Assembly (NCBI GenBank): GCA_017527075.1
Contig: JAFXQM010000010.1
Coordinates: forward strand, 62,001-126,000
Source: Selenomonadaceae bacterium
GTDB lineage: Bacteria; Bacillota; Negativicutes; Selenomonadales; Selenomonadaceae
Length of the DNA: 64,000 nucleotides
Direction: 5' to 3'
Shown piece by piece: positions 8,151-17,411 of this stretch; position 1 is the first letter of the stretch; each line of letters opens with the position of its first letter. The translations under genes and the position numbers were made by a program. Below the pieces are notes generated by a model. The model was not told the DNA's origin, made no database searches, and saw nothing but the letters and a program-made list of their open reading frames with translations.

Positions 8151-10331
8151 ATGGAACCCAAGAGAGTCATTCAGCGCGGGCAAGCAATGTTGCTTTACGC
8201 TTTGCTCGTTCCGTTATTATTTTTATTCTTGGGCGTTGCGCTCGACTTGGGCTGGTATTACCTGAACGTGTCGCGATTGCAAAACGCAGCGGACGCGGCG
8301 GTCATCGCGGGAGCGCGTGCCTTCGTCGACGACATCAACACTCAGAACTCAGCCGCAAAAATTCTTGTCACTTACAACTACGATGGAACGATTACCGATA
8401 AATATGCCACCGACAATCCGCCCGACGACACCACGGACAAAAGCAAGGGCGACGAGGCGGCGGCGGATTATATCTTGAAAAATCTTTCGGCGGACGATTC
8501 ATCTTGGTCAAAGCCCGAATCCGAGAACTCTTACACTTTTTTTGACGGGTGGAGCCGCGGCAACAAATCCACAATCACTTTGGTGCCTCTGCTTTACGAG
8601 AGCGGCGAAAATATTTATTACGTTGTCCACCTCAACGAAAAAGTTGAGCATCTGTTCCTGCCCGGTTTCTTCGACGCAATGCCCGCGCCCGTCGTCGCCG
8701 TCGCCATGCTGACGAAAACCACCGAGACCGAGACCGCTGCAAAAAAAGTTAATATTGTCTTCAACGCAAACGGCGGCTCCTTCGGCGACGGAACCGACGA
8801 GACTTCAAAAGAATTCACGGCGGCGGAGAGCATGGAGGACGACGAAGTTTCCGACTCTCTGAACTCCGGCAAGGGCGAGCCGTCAAATTCAATCCAAAAA
8901 GAATTCAAAGGCTGGAGCACAACTCAGAATCCTTCGGCTGGCGAAAAAATTGTTGTTTACGAGGACGGCAAGCAGCTGACAAAAAAACAAGTCGCGGAAC
9001 TCTTCGGCGACAAGGACACCGTGACTTTGTATGCCGTGTGGGAGGAAGTCTTGCCCACGAACAACCGCACGCTCTGGGAGCAAATGCATTATCTCATCGC
9101 CAAATACGTTTACGACCCCGATTGGAATGTTTCCGTGAATAAATTTAAGACCGCGCTCAACGACCTCAATTTCATTCCGACGGGCAACGCTGCCGTCTTG
9201 AAGAACAACAAAATCGTTTACATAACCATGGCGGCGGACACCAAAGCCAACAACAGCAAAGCGTACGTTAAAGACGTCGACAAACTGTTCCTCGACTTCA
9301 GACCCGATGGATTTATTGTTCGGGTGCACGCGCTGATAAACGTAAATGCGGCGTATCCCGTTCGTTCGGGCAAAAGCGGTGACGACCCGCTGTATATCCG
9401 AATCGAAGCCGAGCCGAAACAAGGCAGCGTGGGTAATGAGCCGCAACAAATTATCATCAACATAAACGCGGACAACACGGCTGATTCAAAACGCCCGCTC
9501 TTTTTCTACTACGACGGACCGCTGACTTACAACGGAACTTATCCCGACCGAATCGCGCAACCCGTCATCTTGAATATGACAACGGACTTTAAAGGCGTGC
9601 TCTTCATGCCCGAAGTGCCCGTGGTCATTCACGGCAACGGTCACAAATTTGAAGGCTTCATCGTCGCCAAGGAATTCCGTTACGCCGCAACCTCCGGCTC
9701 GAAAACCGCCAAGTACACTCAGAACGGACTCGCCGCTTATTATTACATTGACGGCAACAACAACATCCAAACCGTTTTGGCGGACGGCGATGACGCGCTG
9801 GAGATTTATCATTACAACGCGACCAACTCAAACCGATTCAACTTGAGCAGCAGTTCTCAGTTCAAAACTTTCACGGCGGAGTCGAATGTTAATTTCATGT
9901 ACGTCTACTACGATTACGATTGCGTCATGGATTCGTCGCCGTTCTATCTGAACACGGGCGATTTGATTCCGCTGTACAAACTCGACGACACCGGCAAGCA
10001 GGTTCGCGTCACGAAATGGGAGGACGTTAATCTTTACGACAGCGACAATCGGGACACTCGAAAACTGATTCCCAAGGTCGTGACCGACACCAGCAGGAAA
10101 GGTACTGTTCGCCTCACGAACGGGAGCCCGTCGCCGCTTTATGACGAGGCGGGCAACCCAATTTATTTCTGCGAGGATTACGTTCGGTTGACGGGAACTT
10201 ACACGGTTTTCACGCTCGACAGAGTGGCGGACGGCACTCGCGACCCGAAAGAATTTTTGCTGCCGAAATATGTCATCGACTCGAAGACCAAGGAAGAAGT
10301 GATTTTGTCCAACACCGACGACTGGAAATAA
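8151..10331 (+). CDS. Tad/TadG-like surface protein with InlB-type repeat (copy 2)
   Basis: A 726-residue tandem paralogue of the gene at 5800. It starts MEPKRVIQRGQAM and continues into the same TadG-like helix and QNAADAAV motif. Nearly identical stretches cover the InlB-like repeat (residues about 190-270, with FKGWSTTQNPS and VTLYAVW), the RPLFFYYDGP segment, the VIHGNGHKFEGFIVAKEF segment and the C-terminal third with two conserved cysteines (one in YDYDCVMD, one in YFCEDYV). The region between residues about 320 and 400 differs most, suggesting diversification after duplication. ATG 8151 has AGAGG upstream. No Tad secretion ATPase, prepilin peptidase or Flp pilin is in the window, so the secretion route is unknown. 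Confidence 0.8.
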   Translation: MEPKRVIQRGQAMLLYALLVPLLFLFLGVALDLGWYYLNVSRLQNAADAAVIAGARAFVDDINTQNSAAKILVTYNYDGTITDKYATDNPPDDTTDKSKGDEAAADYILKNLSADDSSWSKPESENSYTFFDGWSRGNKSTITLVPLLYESGENIYYVVHLNEKVEHLFLPGFFDAMPAPVVAVAMLTKTTETETAAKKVNIVFNANGGSFGDGTDETSKEFTAAESMEDDEVSDSLNSGKGEPSNSIQKEFKGWSTTQNPSAGEKIVVYEDGKQLTKKQVAELFGDKDTVTLYAVWEEVLPTNNRTLWEQMHYLIAKYVYDPDWNVSVNKFKTALNDLNFIPTGNAAVLKNNKIVYITMAADTKANNSKAYVKDVDKLFLDFRPDGFIVRVHALINVNAAYPVRSGKSGDDPLYIRIEAEPKQGSVGNEPQQIIININADNTADSKRPLFFYYDGPLTYNGTYPDRIAQPVILNMTTDFKGVLFMPEVPVVIHGNGHKFEGFIVAKEFRYAATSGSKTAKYTQNGLAAYYYIDGNNNIQTVLADGDDALEIYHYNATNSNRFNLSSSSQFKTFTAESNVNFMYVYYDYDCVMDSSPFYLNTGDLIPLYKLDDTGKQVRVTKWEDVNLYDSDNRDTRKLIPKVVTDTSRKGTVRLTNGSPSPLYDEAGNPIYFCEDYVRLTGTYTVFTLDRVADGTRDPKEFLLPKYVIDSKTKEEVILSNTDDWK

Positions 10332-10334
10332 TTA

Positions 10335-10394
10335 GGGACAAGGGACAAGCTTTTCAACTCCTCACTCCTAACTCCTAACTCCTAACTCCTAACT
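10335..10394. repeat. CTAACTC heptamer tract
   Basis: A GGGACAAGGGACAAG arm is followed by about five TAACTCC/TCACTCC units. It lies between the stop of copy 2 and a hairpin that serves the converging gene. Confidence 0.8.
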
Positions 10395-10400
10395 GAAAAA

Positions 10401-10430
10401 AACGCCGCAAGGATTTCTCCCTGCGACGTT
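10401..10430 (-). terminator. bidirectional terminator between converging Tad-like genes
   Basis: On the minus strand a fully paired 12-bp stem (AACGTCGCAGGG with CCTTGCGGCGTT, two G-T pairs) is followed by TTTTTTTC. On the plus strand the same hairpin has two mismatches and a run of about ten T, so it can serve both genes. Confidence 0.8.
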
Positions 10431-10465
10431 TTTTTTTTCTAACAGCTAATCGCTAACAGCTAAAC

Positions 10466-13400
10466 TCAGTCAATCCAACTCGCTCGTTTCGTCGTGAAGA
10501 ACATGTCTTTAACATCCCATTTGTCGCTCGGCGCGCTGTTGACGGTGTGATTGAGCTCGTCGACGTTTAGGTAAAGATAATTCATCCGCACCAAGTCATC
10601 AACTTGGAAGTAACTGTACATTGAGCCTGCTGCGTCCACGTCTGAGCCTGTCGCGGCATTCAGGTTGAAGCATTTATCGGCCAAGTAGACGCGCTCCAGA
10701 GACGGTATCATATAGTCTTTGTATGCATGATTCGACCCTCTGTATATGCCGCCTTCGCCGTCGTTTCCGGGGTCATAGGGTTGTTCATTGTCATTCGTTG
10801 GGCGGGTGTATGCATGGCTTGGGGCAACCAAACAAGTGCCGAAGTATGCTTGCGACGTTGAGTCTCTTGCATTTTCTGCGGCATCATTCTGGGCTTTGGT
10901 TTCCACGTCAAGCAACTGCAGAGGAGTGATTTGTTTTGTTTGAAGGTCGCCTTTGTTGTCGACGATTATCGGCGGGTTCAAAACAGTCTCCTCTCTGTCG
11001 CCGTCGGTTCTGCCCGAACTCGTGACTTTCATGTAATAAGTCGCCGCAATCTCTCCTTTTGCCAGCGTTTTGTTGAAGTCTTCGGAGGAAGTTTCCTTGA
11101 GGTAATAGGTCTTGCCGTCGTATTCGATTTTGCGATATTCGGCGACGAGCTGAGGTTTGGTTGTCATTTCCGTCGTGAGGTTAAAATATTTTCCGCCGCT
11201 CGAATATTTGCCCGTGCGAACGTAATCTTTTTTGTAATTATTCTGGTAGGTTTCCAGTATCGTTCTTTCAACCTTCCACATGTCCATATTCGCATCAATC
11301 ACATAATCCTTGAAGTCCGCCACTACTTTGGCGTCTTTGTAGACATCGTGGTCGTCGTCAGCCAACGTGACACCCGCATAACCGTAAGGATGATCTCCGC
11401 CGGCATTTTCATAGTAGCTGGATTTGGTCGTTTTGACTCTGAGGTCACAGACGGGAACGTAAGGATAAAGGTCTCCGTTATTTTTCCTGTACACTCTGAC
11501 ATACGGGAGATCTGTTTTGGCAATGTACCTTTCGGTAGTGGTCTCTTCGCCGTCCGTGACAACCTTCTCCAGCACTTTGACGTAATTGTTGTCGATTTGA
11601 TTGTCGTACAAATCTTTTCTGGCGACGGTGTAAGTCGTGCCGTTGACGTAGCCGCCGAAAGTGTCCGTGTCTTCAGGGAAAGTGATTTTGGCAGTCTGCG
11701 TGTCGAGGTCGGTAATTTTTTTGTACTCTTTCAACGCACTGATATAATCGGCGTCGGAACTTCCGCTCGCGCCTTTGACATAGCGCGGGTCGATAATCAG
11801 GTATTTTGGAGCGTCGGATTTTTCATAGACGGAAAGATAACCGTTCTTTTCAGTGACCGTGCTTTCGGGATAATCTTCCGCAATCTGCTTGTCCTTTTTT
11901 TCTTCGGTGAGAAGAATACCCTTGTCAATGAGTTCCTCCGGATTTATGTAAATCGTGTTGCCGTAGCTGTCCAAGATTGAAATGTAACCTTCGCTGAGAA
12001 AATCTTCTTCGGTTTTGAGGAAACGATATTCCTTGGCAATGACAAAGCCCTTTAACTTGTGCCCGTTGCCGTTGATGATGACGGGGCTGTTGGGCGCGTA
12101 CAAAATTCCGTTGAAGTCCGTGTTTAAATTTAGGATAAGCGGCTGAGATTCTCGATGATTCGGATTTGATTCGGGCAAGTTGCTTTCCGGTCCCATGTAG
12201 AGGATAAAATACGGGCGATATTGGTAAACTTTTTTGGGATTGCCGTCCGCGTCCTTAATGGGGTTGCCGTGTTCGTCCGTATCAACCACCGCTGTGTTGT
12301 CGAAGTTCACGTTGATAATCATCTGGTGAACCGAGTCCAAAGATTTTTGTTCGCCCCAAGCCACGCCCTTTGACCACATGGGGTCTGCCTCAATGCGCGT
12401 CCAAAGAATGTCAGGCTCCAAATTATTGTCAAGGTTCGTGTCATGAAGATTGCGATTGTGCCACGCGCCATTCAAATTAATCAAACCTTGAATGCGCAAG
12501 TCATAGCCGTGTTCCGCAGTCCAGCCCGCCATGCCTCTGTAAGTTATCTTCGCGTTGTTCGGCGTGGAAGTGGAGCGTAAATCCCAGTCCTCGGAGACAG
12601 CGAAACTAACTTCAAAGTCTTGGTTGAAGTCGATGTTTATGGCGTCCGTTTCGTATTCGCCATAAATTTTGCCGCCGTTTGCTGAAGTGGCAACAGCGTC
12701 GACTTTAAGTTTGTCGCTCGTGTCGGGCGTGACATTGACGGTCTCCGAGCGATAAACGTCGCCGTCTTTGTAGAAAATATTTTTCCCGTCACCTGACGAG
12801 CCGCTGATTGTCTGGCGGTAGTGATTCCAATTTTTTCCAAAGTTATGATACTTGTTTTGATACTCCCAGTTCTCAATGACTTTGTCTTTCTGGATAGCAT
12901 TAACTGTCGTGATTAAGTCGATATCGCGCGGTCTTATCATGGTGCAGGCGACGACCGTGGCGTCCATGGGCTCGAACCAACCGGGCATGAACAAGTGCCG
13001 AACTTTTTCGACGAGTTCAACCTTGTAGTATCTTATGCCGTCGGTGGCGCGCTTCAATCTGGTTTCATACTCCATGTCGATAGCTTTGGTGAACAGTTCC
13101 GCCTTGAACGAGACCGGTTTGCCTTTCGTCCACTCGTTGGCAATCTGTCCCACCCAATTTTGGTTTTTGTTCGATGTCGTTATCTCTTCAAGAGCGGCAT
13201 GTTCGCTACTGTCTTTCCCGACATCATAAAGATTTTGGCTGGCATAGTTGCGCGCCTCTGTCTTGCTCGCCAAAATTTCAACTTCCTGGACTTCAACGCC
13301 GTCGACCGTTCGAATGTTGAAGTTTTTGTACTGGTTTTCATCAAGCAAATCACTGGGCGGGAAGGTCAAGCCGTCGACGTAGTAACTGTTCATGGTTTTG

Positions 13401-13585
13401 TCTTCTTCGACAAGTTCGAGGGCACCCGCCAAAGCCGCCGCGTCCGCCGCGTTCTGCAGGCGCGACACATTCAGATAATACCAGCCCAGGTCGAGCCCGA
13501 CGCCGATGCATAAAAACAAAAACGGAATGAGCAGAGCGTAGAAAACCAAGACTTGCCCGCGCTGTTTAATTCTTTTGAACATCAT
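10466..13585 (-). CDS. large Tad/TadG-like surface protein (copy 3)
   Basis: A 1039-residue protein that converges on copies 1 and 2 and shares the same N-terminus (KQRGQVLVFYALLIPF, then GLDLGWYYLNVSRLQNAADAAALAG). It also shares the NGNGHKLKGFVIAKEYRF segment near residue 500. It lacks the InlB-like repeat and carries instead several hundred extra residues rich in Tyr, Asp and Lys in the second half. Two cysteines lie near the C-terminus (GTCLVAP and DKCFNLN). ATG 13585 is chosen: AAAGGAG lies 9 nt upstream, and the promoter -10 (13619-13624) excludes the earlier in-frame start at 13630. Function unknown; by analogy to TadG it may be an envelope-anchored pilus or adhesin component. Confidence 0.8.
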   Translation of the reverse strand: MMFKRIKQRGQVLVFYALLIPFLFLCIGVGLDLGWYYLNVSRLQNAADAAALAGALELVEEDKTMNSYYVDGLTFPPSDLLDENQYKNFNIRTVDGVEVQEVEILASKTEARNYASQNLYDVGKDSSEHAALEEITTSNKNQNWVGQIANEWTKGKPVSFKAELFTKAIDMEYETRLKRATDGIRYYKVELVEKVRHLFMPGWFEPMDATVVACTMIRPRDIDLITTVNAIQKDKVIENWEYQNKYHNFGKNWNHYRQTISGSSGDGKNIFYKDGDVYRSETVNVTPDTSDKLKVDAVATSANGGKIYGEYETDAINIDFNQDFEVSFAVSEDWDLRSTSTPNNAKITYRGMAGWTAEHGYDLRIQGLINLNGAWHNRNLHDTNLDNNLEPDILWTRIEADPMWSKGVAWGEQKSLDSVHQMIINVNFDNTAVVDTDEHGNPIKDADGNPKKVYQYRPYFILYMGPESNLPESNPNHRESQPLILNLNTDFNGILYAPNSPVIINGNGHKLKGFVIAKEYRFLKTEEDFLSEGYISILDSYGNTIYINPEELIDKGILLTEEKKDKQIAEDYPESTVTEKNGYLSVYEKSDAPKYLIIDPRYVKGASGSSDADYISALKEYKKITDLDTQTAKITFPEDTDTFGGYVNGTTYTVARKDLYDNQIDNNYVKVLEKVVTDGEETTTERYIAKTDLPYVRVYRKNNGDLYPYVPVCDLRVKTTKSSYYENAGGDHPYGYAGVTLADDDHDVYKDAKVVADFKDYVIDANMDMWKVERTILETYQNNYKKDYVRTGKYSSGGKYFNLTTEMTTKPQLVAEYRKIEYDGKTYYLKETSSEDFNKTLAKGEIAATYYMKVTSSGRTDGDREETVLNPPIIVDNKGDLQTKQITPLQLLDVETKAQNDAAENARDSTSQAYFGTCLVAPSHAYTRPTNDNEQPYDPGNDGEGGIYRGSNHAYKDYMIPSLERVYLADKCFNLNAATGSDVDAAGSMYSYFQVDDLVRMNYLYLNVDELNHTVNSAPSDKWDVKDMFFTTKRASWID

Positions 13586-13618
13586 GATGGTACACTCCTT
13601 TCTTGCAGGATTTTCTTT

Positions 13619-13646
13619 ATTATATCGCATGCAACTGGTTTTTCAA
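13619..13646 (-). promoter_or_regulatory. promoter for Tad-like copy 3
   Basis: On the minus strand: TTGAAA (13646-13641), 16-bp spacer, TATAAT (13624-13619). It lies 34 bp upstream of the chosen ATG. Confidence 0.65.
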
Positions 13647-13688
13647 TAAAAAAATCATTAGAGCGCGAGCAGGTTTGATAAAGAGCTT

Positions 13689-13977
13689 GCACAGGAAAAA
13701 AATTTTTTTGTGTGAGGGTTCGTCCCCTCTTTCTCAAGAGTGGGCACGCAGAACCTTTCCTCATTGTCGCGGGGCGTCATGCTCAACGGGCTGAATGAAT
13801 GACTTTTGTTTTTTGAAACTTACTTTTCTTTGCTTGCCCAAAGAAAAGTAAGCAAAAGAAAAGGCACCTCGCAGGGGCGTGCGCCGGATGACGCCATCAC
13901 GGCGTCAGACGCGGCGCGGCCGACATCCCTGTCGGCCTCTGATTTCGTCAACCTGCACAGGAAAAAATTTTTTTGTG
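13689..13977. repeat. repeat-flanked 290-bp element without genes
   Basis: Two copies of TGCACAGGAAAAAA followed by T-run and GTGT (starting at about 13689 and 13952) flank a GC-variable segment. Inside is a perfect 14-bp inverted repeat (13819-13832 with 13839-13852, loop CTTGCC). A short GACGCC/GGCGTC palindrome and a GGCCGACAT/GTCGGCC hairpin lie near 13885-13940. The 386-bp gap before pnp holds no convincing gene. The arrangement resembles a small non-autonomous repeat element, but this is inference. Confidence 0.5.
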
Positions 13978-14016
13978 TCGAAGGTTAGCGCGACAAAAGA
14001 TTAGGAGGAAAAAATT

Positions 14017-16290
14017 TTGGAAACATTTGAAATGGAACTCGGCGGCAGAAAATTAATCGTCGAGCACGGCAAGATGGCAAAGCAGGCCAACGGCGCAGTC
14101 CTCGTGCGTTACGGCGACACGGCGGTTTTGGTCGCCGCCACAATGTCAGCCGAGCCGAGAGAGGGCGTTGACTTCTTTCCGCTCACCGTCGATTACGAAG
14201 AAAAAATGTATTCGGCGGGCAAAATCCCCGGCGGATTCATCAAGCGCGAAGGTCGCCCGCAAACCAGCGCGATTCTCAAAAGCAGATTGATTGACAGACC
14301 GATTCGCCCGCTCTTCCCCGACGGCTTCCGCAACGACGTGCAAATCATCGCGACGGTCATTTGCTTCGACGAGGATAACGCACCCGAAATTGCCGGCATG
14401 ATTGGCGCGAGTTGCGCGCTGTGCGTCAGCGACATTCCCTTCGGCGGACCGATTGCCGGTGTTCACGTCGGACGCGTCGACGGAGAATTTGTCATCAACC
14501 CGACGAAAGAACAGCTCGACGTTTCGGAAATGGATTTAATCGTCGCCGGCTCGAAGGACGCGGTCATGATGGTTGAGGCGGGCGTCAAAGAGTTGCCCGA
14601 AGAAATTGTCCTTGAGGCGATTCTTTTCGGTCACGAGGAAATAAAAAAAATCGTCGCCTTCCAAGAGGAGATAACGGCGGCGGTCGGCAAAGAGAAAAAG
14701 GAAGTCACGCTCTTCCACCCCGACGAAGAAATTGACGCGGCTGTCCGTGAGCTCGCCACGGAAAAAATCGATACGGTCATTCGCAACCCCGACAAGCTCG
14801 CGCGCGAGGCGGCACTCGATGAAGTCAAAGCCGAGGTCGTCGAAGCTCTCACGGAAAAATTTCCCGCCGAAGATTATCCGAACGTGGAGAAGGATATCGG
14901 CGCGGTCTTTTACAAAGTGGAAAAAGAAGTCGTCCGCAAAATGATAACGCACGAAAAAATTCGCCCCGACGGCCGTGAGCTCGAAGAAGTTCGCCCCGTC
15001 ACCTGCGAAGTCGGATTGTTTGCGCGGACGCACGGCTCGGGACTTTTCACGCGCGGGCAAACTCAAGTCTTGACGATAACGACGCTCGGCGCGATTGGCG
15101 ACGAACAAATCATCGACGGACTTGAGCCCGAATACACGAAGCATTACATTCACCATTACAATTTCCCCGGATACAGCGTCGGCGAGGCGCGTCCCGCACG
15201 CAGCCCAGGTCGCCGCGAGATTGGGCACGGGGCATTGGCTGAGCGCGCGCTCGTCCCCGTCATTCCGTCGATTGAAGATTTCCCGTACACGATTCGGCTC
15301 GTCTCCGAGGTTTTGGAAAGCAACGGCTCCAGCTCCATGGGCAGCGTCTGCGGCAGCACGTTGAGCCTCATGCAGGCGGGCGTCCCGATTAAGCGTCCCG
15401 TCAGCGGCGTGGCGATGGGTCTGGTCAAGGACGGCGACGCGCACACGATTCTCACGGACATTCAGGGCATGGAAGACGCGCTCGGCGACATGGACTTCAA
15501 AGTCGCGGGCACGACCGAAGGTGTCACGGCGATTCAAATGGACATCAAAGTCGCGGGCATCTCCCGCGAAATTTTGAGCGACGCACTGGCGCAGGCGAAA
15601 CGCGGCAGAAGTTTCATCCTCGGCAAGATGTTGGAAGTCATCAGCGAGCCCGCTCCCGATTTGTCACCGTATGCTCCGCGCGTCCGCACGATTAAAATTC
15701 CCGTCGACAAAATCCGCGAAGTCATCGGCACGGGCGGCAAGGTCGTCAACAAAATCATCGAGGAAACGGGCGTCGACGTCGACATCCACGAGGACGGACA
15801 AATTTTCGTCACGAGCCGCAGCGTCGAAGGCATTGACCGCGCGATTGAAATTATCGAACAAATTGTCCACGAAGTCACGGTCGGCGAAATTTATGAGGGA
15901 CCCGTCACCAGAATCATTCCGACGGGCGCGTTCGTGGAAATTTGTTTCGGCAAGGAAGCAATGTGCCACATCTCCCAGCTTTCCGATAAACGAATCCCGA
16001 CGGTCGAGGACGCGGTTAAGGTCGGCGACAGGCTCAAAGTCAAAATCACCGAGATTGACGAGAAGGGCAGAATCAACGCCAGCCACCGCGCACTGCTTGA
16101 AGGTGATTCGCCGCGCCCGCGCAACGACAATCGCCCGCCGAGAAATTTTGACAGACCCAGAGGCAACGACCGCCCGCGCAGCAACGATAACAGACCGCCG
16201 AGAAATTCCGACAGACCACGCAGCGAGTCGCGCACGATTAAAGACTTCAAAGACTTGAAAAATTCTCGTGACGGACGCCGCAGACGCTGA
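14017..16290 (+). CDS. pnp: polyribonucleotide nucleotidyltransferase (PNPase)
   Basis: Phosphorolytic 3'-5' exoribonuclease of mRNA turnover, normally a homotrimer. The 757 residues show two RNase PH domains (first with [14 protein letters not shown] near 68; second starting near residue 330, with [12 protein letters not shown]), a KH domain with GTGGK near 570 and an S1 domain near 620-690. The C-terminal tail beyond S1 is Arg/Asn/Pro-rich (repeats of DRPR and NRPPRN), an RNA- or partner-binding low-complexity extension. Start is TTG 14017 with AGGAGG 8 nt upstream. It is usually next to rpsO, which is not present here. Confidence 0.95.
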   Translation: METFEMELGGRKLIVEHGKMAKQANGAVLVRYGDTAVLVAATMSAEPREGVDFFPLTVDYEEKMYSAGKIPGGFIKREGRPQTSAILKSRLIDRPIRPLFPDGFRNDVQIIATVICFDEDNAPEIAGMIGASCALCVSDIPFGGPIAGVHVGRVDGEFVINPTKEQLDVSEMDLIVAGSKDAVMMVEAGVKELPEEIVLEAILFGHEEIKKIVAFQEEITAAVGKEKKEVTLFHPDEEIDAAVRELATEKIDTVIRNPDKLAREAALDEVKAEVVEALTEKFPAEDYPNVEKDIGAVFYKVEKEVVRKMITHEKIRPDGRELEEVRPVTCEVGLFARTHGSGLFTRGQTQVLTITTLGAIGDEQIIDGLEPEYTKHYIHHYNFPGYSVGEARPARSPGRREIGHGALAERALVPVIPSIEDFPYTIRLVSEVLESNGSSSMGSVCGSTLSLMQAGVPIKRPVSGVAMGLVKDGDAHTILTDIQGMEDALGDMDFKVAGTTEGVTAIQMDIKVAGISREILSDALAQAKRGRSFILGKMLEVISEPAPDLSPYAPRVRTIKIPVDKIREVIGTGGKVVNKIIEETGVDVDIHEDGQIFVTSRSVEGIDRAIEIIEQIVHEVTVGEIYEGPVTRIIPTGAFVEICFGKEAMCHISQLSDKRIPTVEDAVKVGDRLKVKITEIDEKGRINASHRALLEGDSPRPRNDNRPPRNFDRPRGNDRPRSNDNRPPRNSDRPRSESRTIKDFKDLKNSRDGRRRR

Positions 16291-16291
16291 G

Positions 16292-16347
16292 TTAGTGGTT
16301 AGTGGAAAGTTTTTTCTAATCACTAATCACTCGGCACTAACCACTAA
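16292..16347. repeat. inverted repeat of TTAGTGG heptamers after pnp
   Basis: TTAGTGGTTAGTG (16292-16304) is perfectly complementary to CACTAACCACTAA (16335-16347), a 13-bp stem built from two 7-bp units. It may end or process the pnp transcript; no T-run follows on the plus strand. Confidence 0.7.
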
Positions 16348-16372
16348 AAATCTACCGAAGGGAGATTTTTCC

Positions 16373-16756
16373 ATGGCAACGCTTGACAGATTCAAAGAGG
16401 CAGTGGACACGAGCACGGTCATCGACGCAAACGATTTGGAAGTGCCGCTCTCCGCGCAAATGAAATACGATTACCTCGCCGCGATTCACACGATGGAGCA
16501 GCTCGAAAAACTCGCGCGCGAATTTGAAAACCGCAAACGCTCTCGCGCGACGCTCAAGGACGAACTCTTCAAAAGTTGCAAGCAGGCACTCAAAAAGCTC
16601 GCCGAAGACGATAAGCCGCTCACGATGAAAAAAATCGACGACGCAATTAAAACGCTCAGCGATTGCCGCCGCGAAATTATGAAAATCGACAGCGCGGCAA
16701 AAGAGAGCGACAAGCTTGCCAAGCTCATCAAGGACGGAGTCAGCGCGGGGGATTGA
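16373..16756 (+). CDS. small helical protein of unknown function
   Basis: A 127-residue acidic/basic helical protein without signal peptide or membrane segment. I do not recognise a family. Heptad-like spacing of leucines (MEQLEKLAREFENRKRS, then LFKSCKQALKKL) suggests coiled coil. Start ATG 16373 has GAAGGGA 8 nt upstream; the reading frame extends further upstream only through a repeat tract. The next gene begins 4 nt after the stop, so the two are probably translated from one mRNA. Confidence 0.6.
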   Translation: MATLDRFKEAVDTSTVIDANDLEVPLSAQMKYDYLAAIHTMEQLEKLAREFENRKRSRATLKDELFKSCKQALKKLAEDDKPLTMKKIDDAIKTLSDCRREIMKIDSAAKESDKLAKLIKDGVSAGD

Positions 16757-16760
16757 GAAA

Positions 16761-17264
16761 ATGTTCAGGGAAATGCGGCGCAACAAGCAGCTTTTGTCGC
16801 GGGAGGCGGCAGAAAAAATTTTGCGCGAAGGTGACTTCGGAGTGCTGGCACTTTCGGGCGACGACGGATACAATTACGCCGTGCCAATCAGTTACGCTTA
16901 CGCCGACGGGAAAATTTTTTTCCACAGCGCGAAAGTGGGTCACAAGCTCGACGCGATTCGCAACAACGAAAAAGTTTCCTTCTGCGTCGTCGACCGCCAC
17001 GAAACCGTCGCCGAGGAGTTCACGACTTATTTTTCCAGCGCGATTGCTTTCGGACGAATTAAAATCATCGAGGACGACAGCGACCCCGACAAACTGCGCG
17101 GGCTTGAACTTTTGGCGGACAAATATTCTTCGACGGCAAGCCCCGCTCGGCGCGCGAAGGAACTCGCCAGATTGAGCGCGTTGGTCGTGCCCGTCATGAC
17201 GATTGAACATTTGACCGGCAAGGCGGCGCGCGAACTCGTCAAGCGCGGCGAATTTGATAATTAG
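16761..17264 (+). CDS. pyridoxamine 5'-phosphate oxidase-like flavoprotein (NimA-like)
   Basis: A 167-residue split-barrel flavin-binding protein. REMRRNKQLLSREAAEKILREGDFGVLAL at the start and YNYAVPISYAYADGKIFFHSAKVGHKLDAI are typical of the Nim/5-nitroimidazole resistance-like branch of the PNPOx family, which binds FMN or haem. Substrate unknown; assigning nitroimidazole resistance would be overreach. ATG 16761 follows the upstream stop by 4 nt. The TAG stop falls in a repeat tract that also forms the terminator. Confidence 0.85.
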   Translation: MFREMRRNKQLLSREAAEKILREGDFGVLALSGDDGYNYAVPISYAYADGKIFFHSAKVGHKLDAIRNNEKVSFCVVDRHETVAEEFTTYFSSAIAFGRIKIIEDDSDPDKLRGLELLADKYSSTASPARRAKELARLSALVVPVMTIEHLTGKAARELVKRGEFDN

Positions 17265-17277
17265 AAGTTGGGAGTTG

Positions 17278-17305
17278 GGAGTTGGGATTTCCGACTCCTT
17301 TTTTT
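17278..17305 (+). terminator. terminator formed from a heptamer arm
   Basis: GGAGTTGGG pairs with TCCGACTCC (one G-T within the stem), with a 3-nt loop, followed by seven T. The left arm is the last unit of a GAGTTGG tandem repeat (17268-17286). Confidence 0.8.
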
Positions 17306-17337
17306 ATTTGGCTTTTCAAAAATTTTTCATGCCGCGC

Positions 17338-17366
17338 TTGCAATGACTTTGACGGTAAAGTATAAT
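17338..17366 (+). promoter_or_regulatory. promoter for amino-acid binding protein gene
   Basis: TTGCAA, 17-bp spacer, TATAAT, 45 bp before the ATG at 17412. Confidence 0.7.
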
Positions 17367-17411
17367 GCAACGCGGCTATTAATTTTTTTAGCGAAAGGAA
17401 GTTTCGGAGGT

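Noticed and set aside
10931..11980. 349-codon frame opposite the third Tad-like gene
   Set aside because: Antisense shadow; the minus-strand gene is supported by paralogy, promoter and ribosome binding site.
16761..17264. Naming the flavoprotein as a nitroimidazole resistance gene
   Set aside because: The family is broad and most members have no resistance role.
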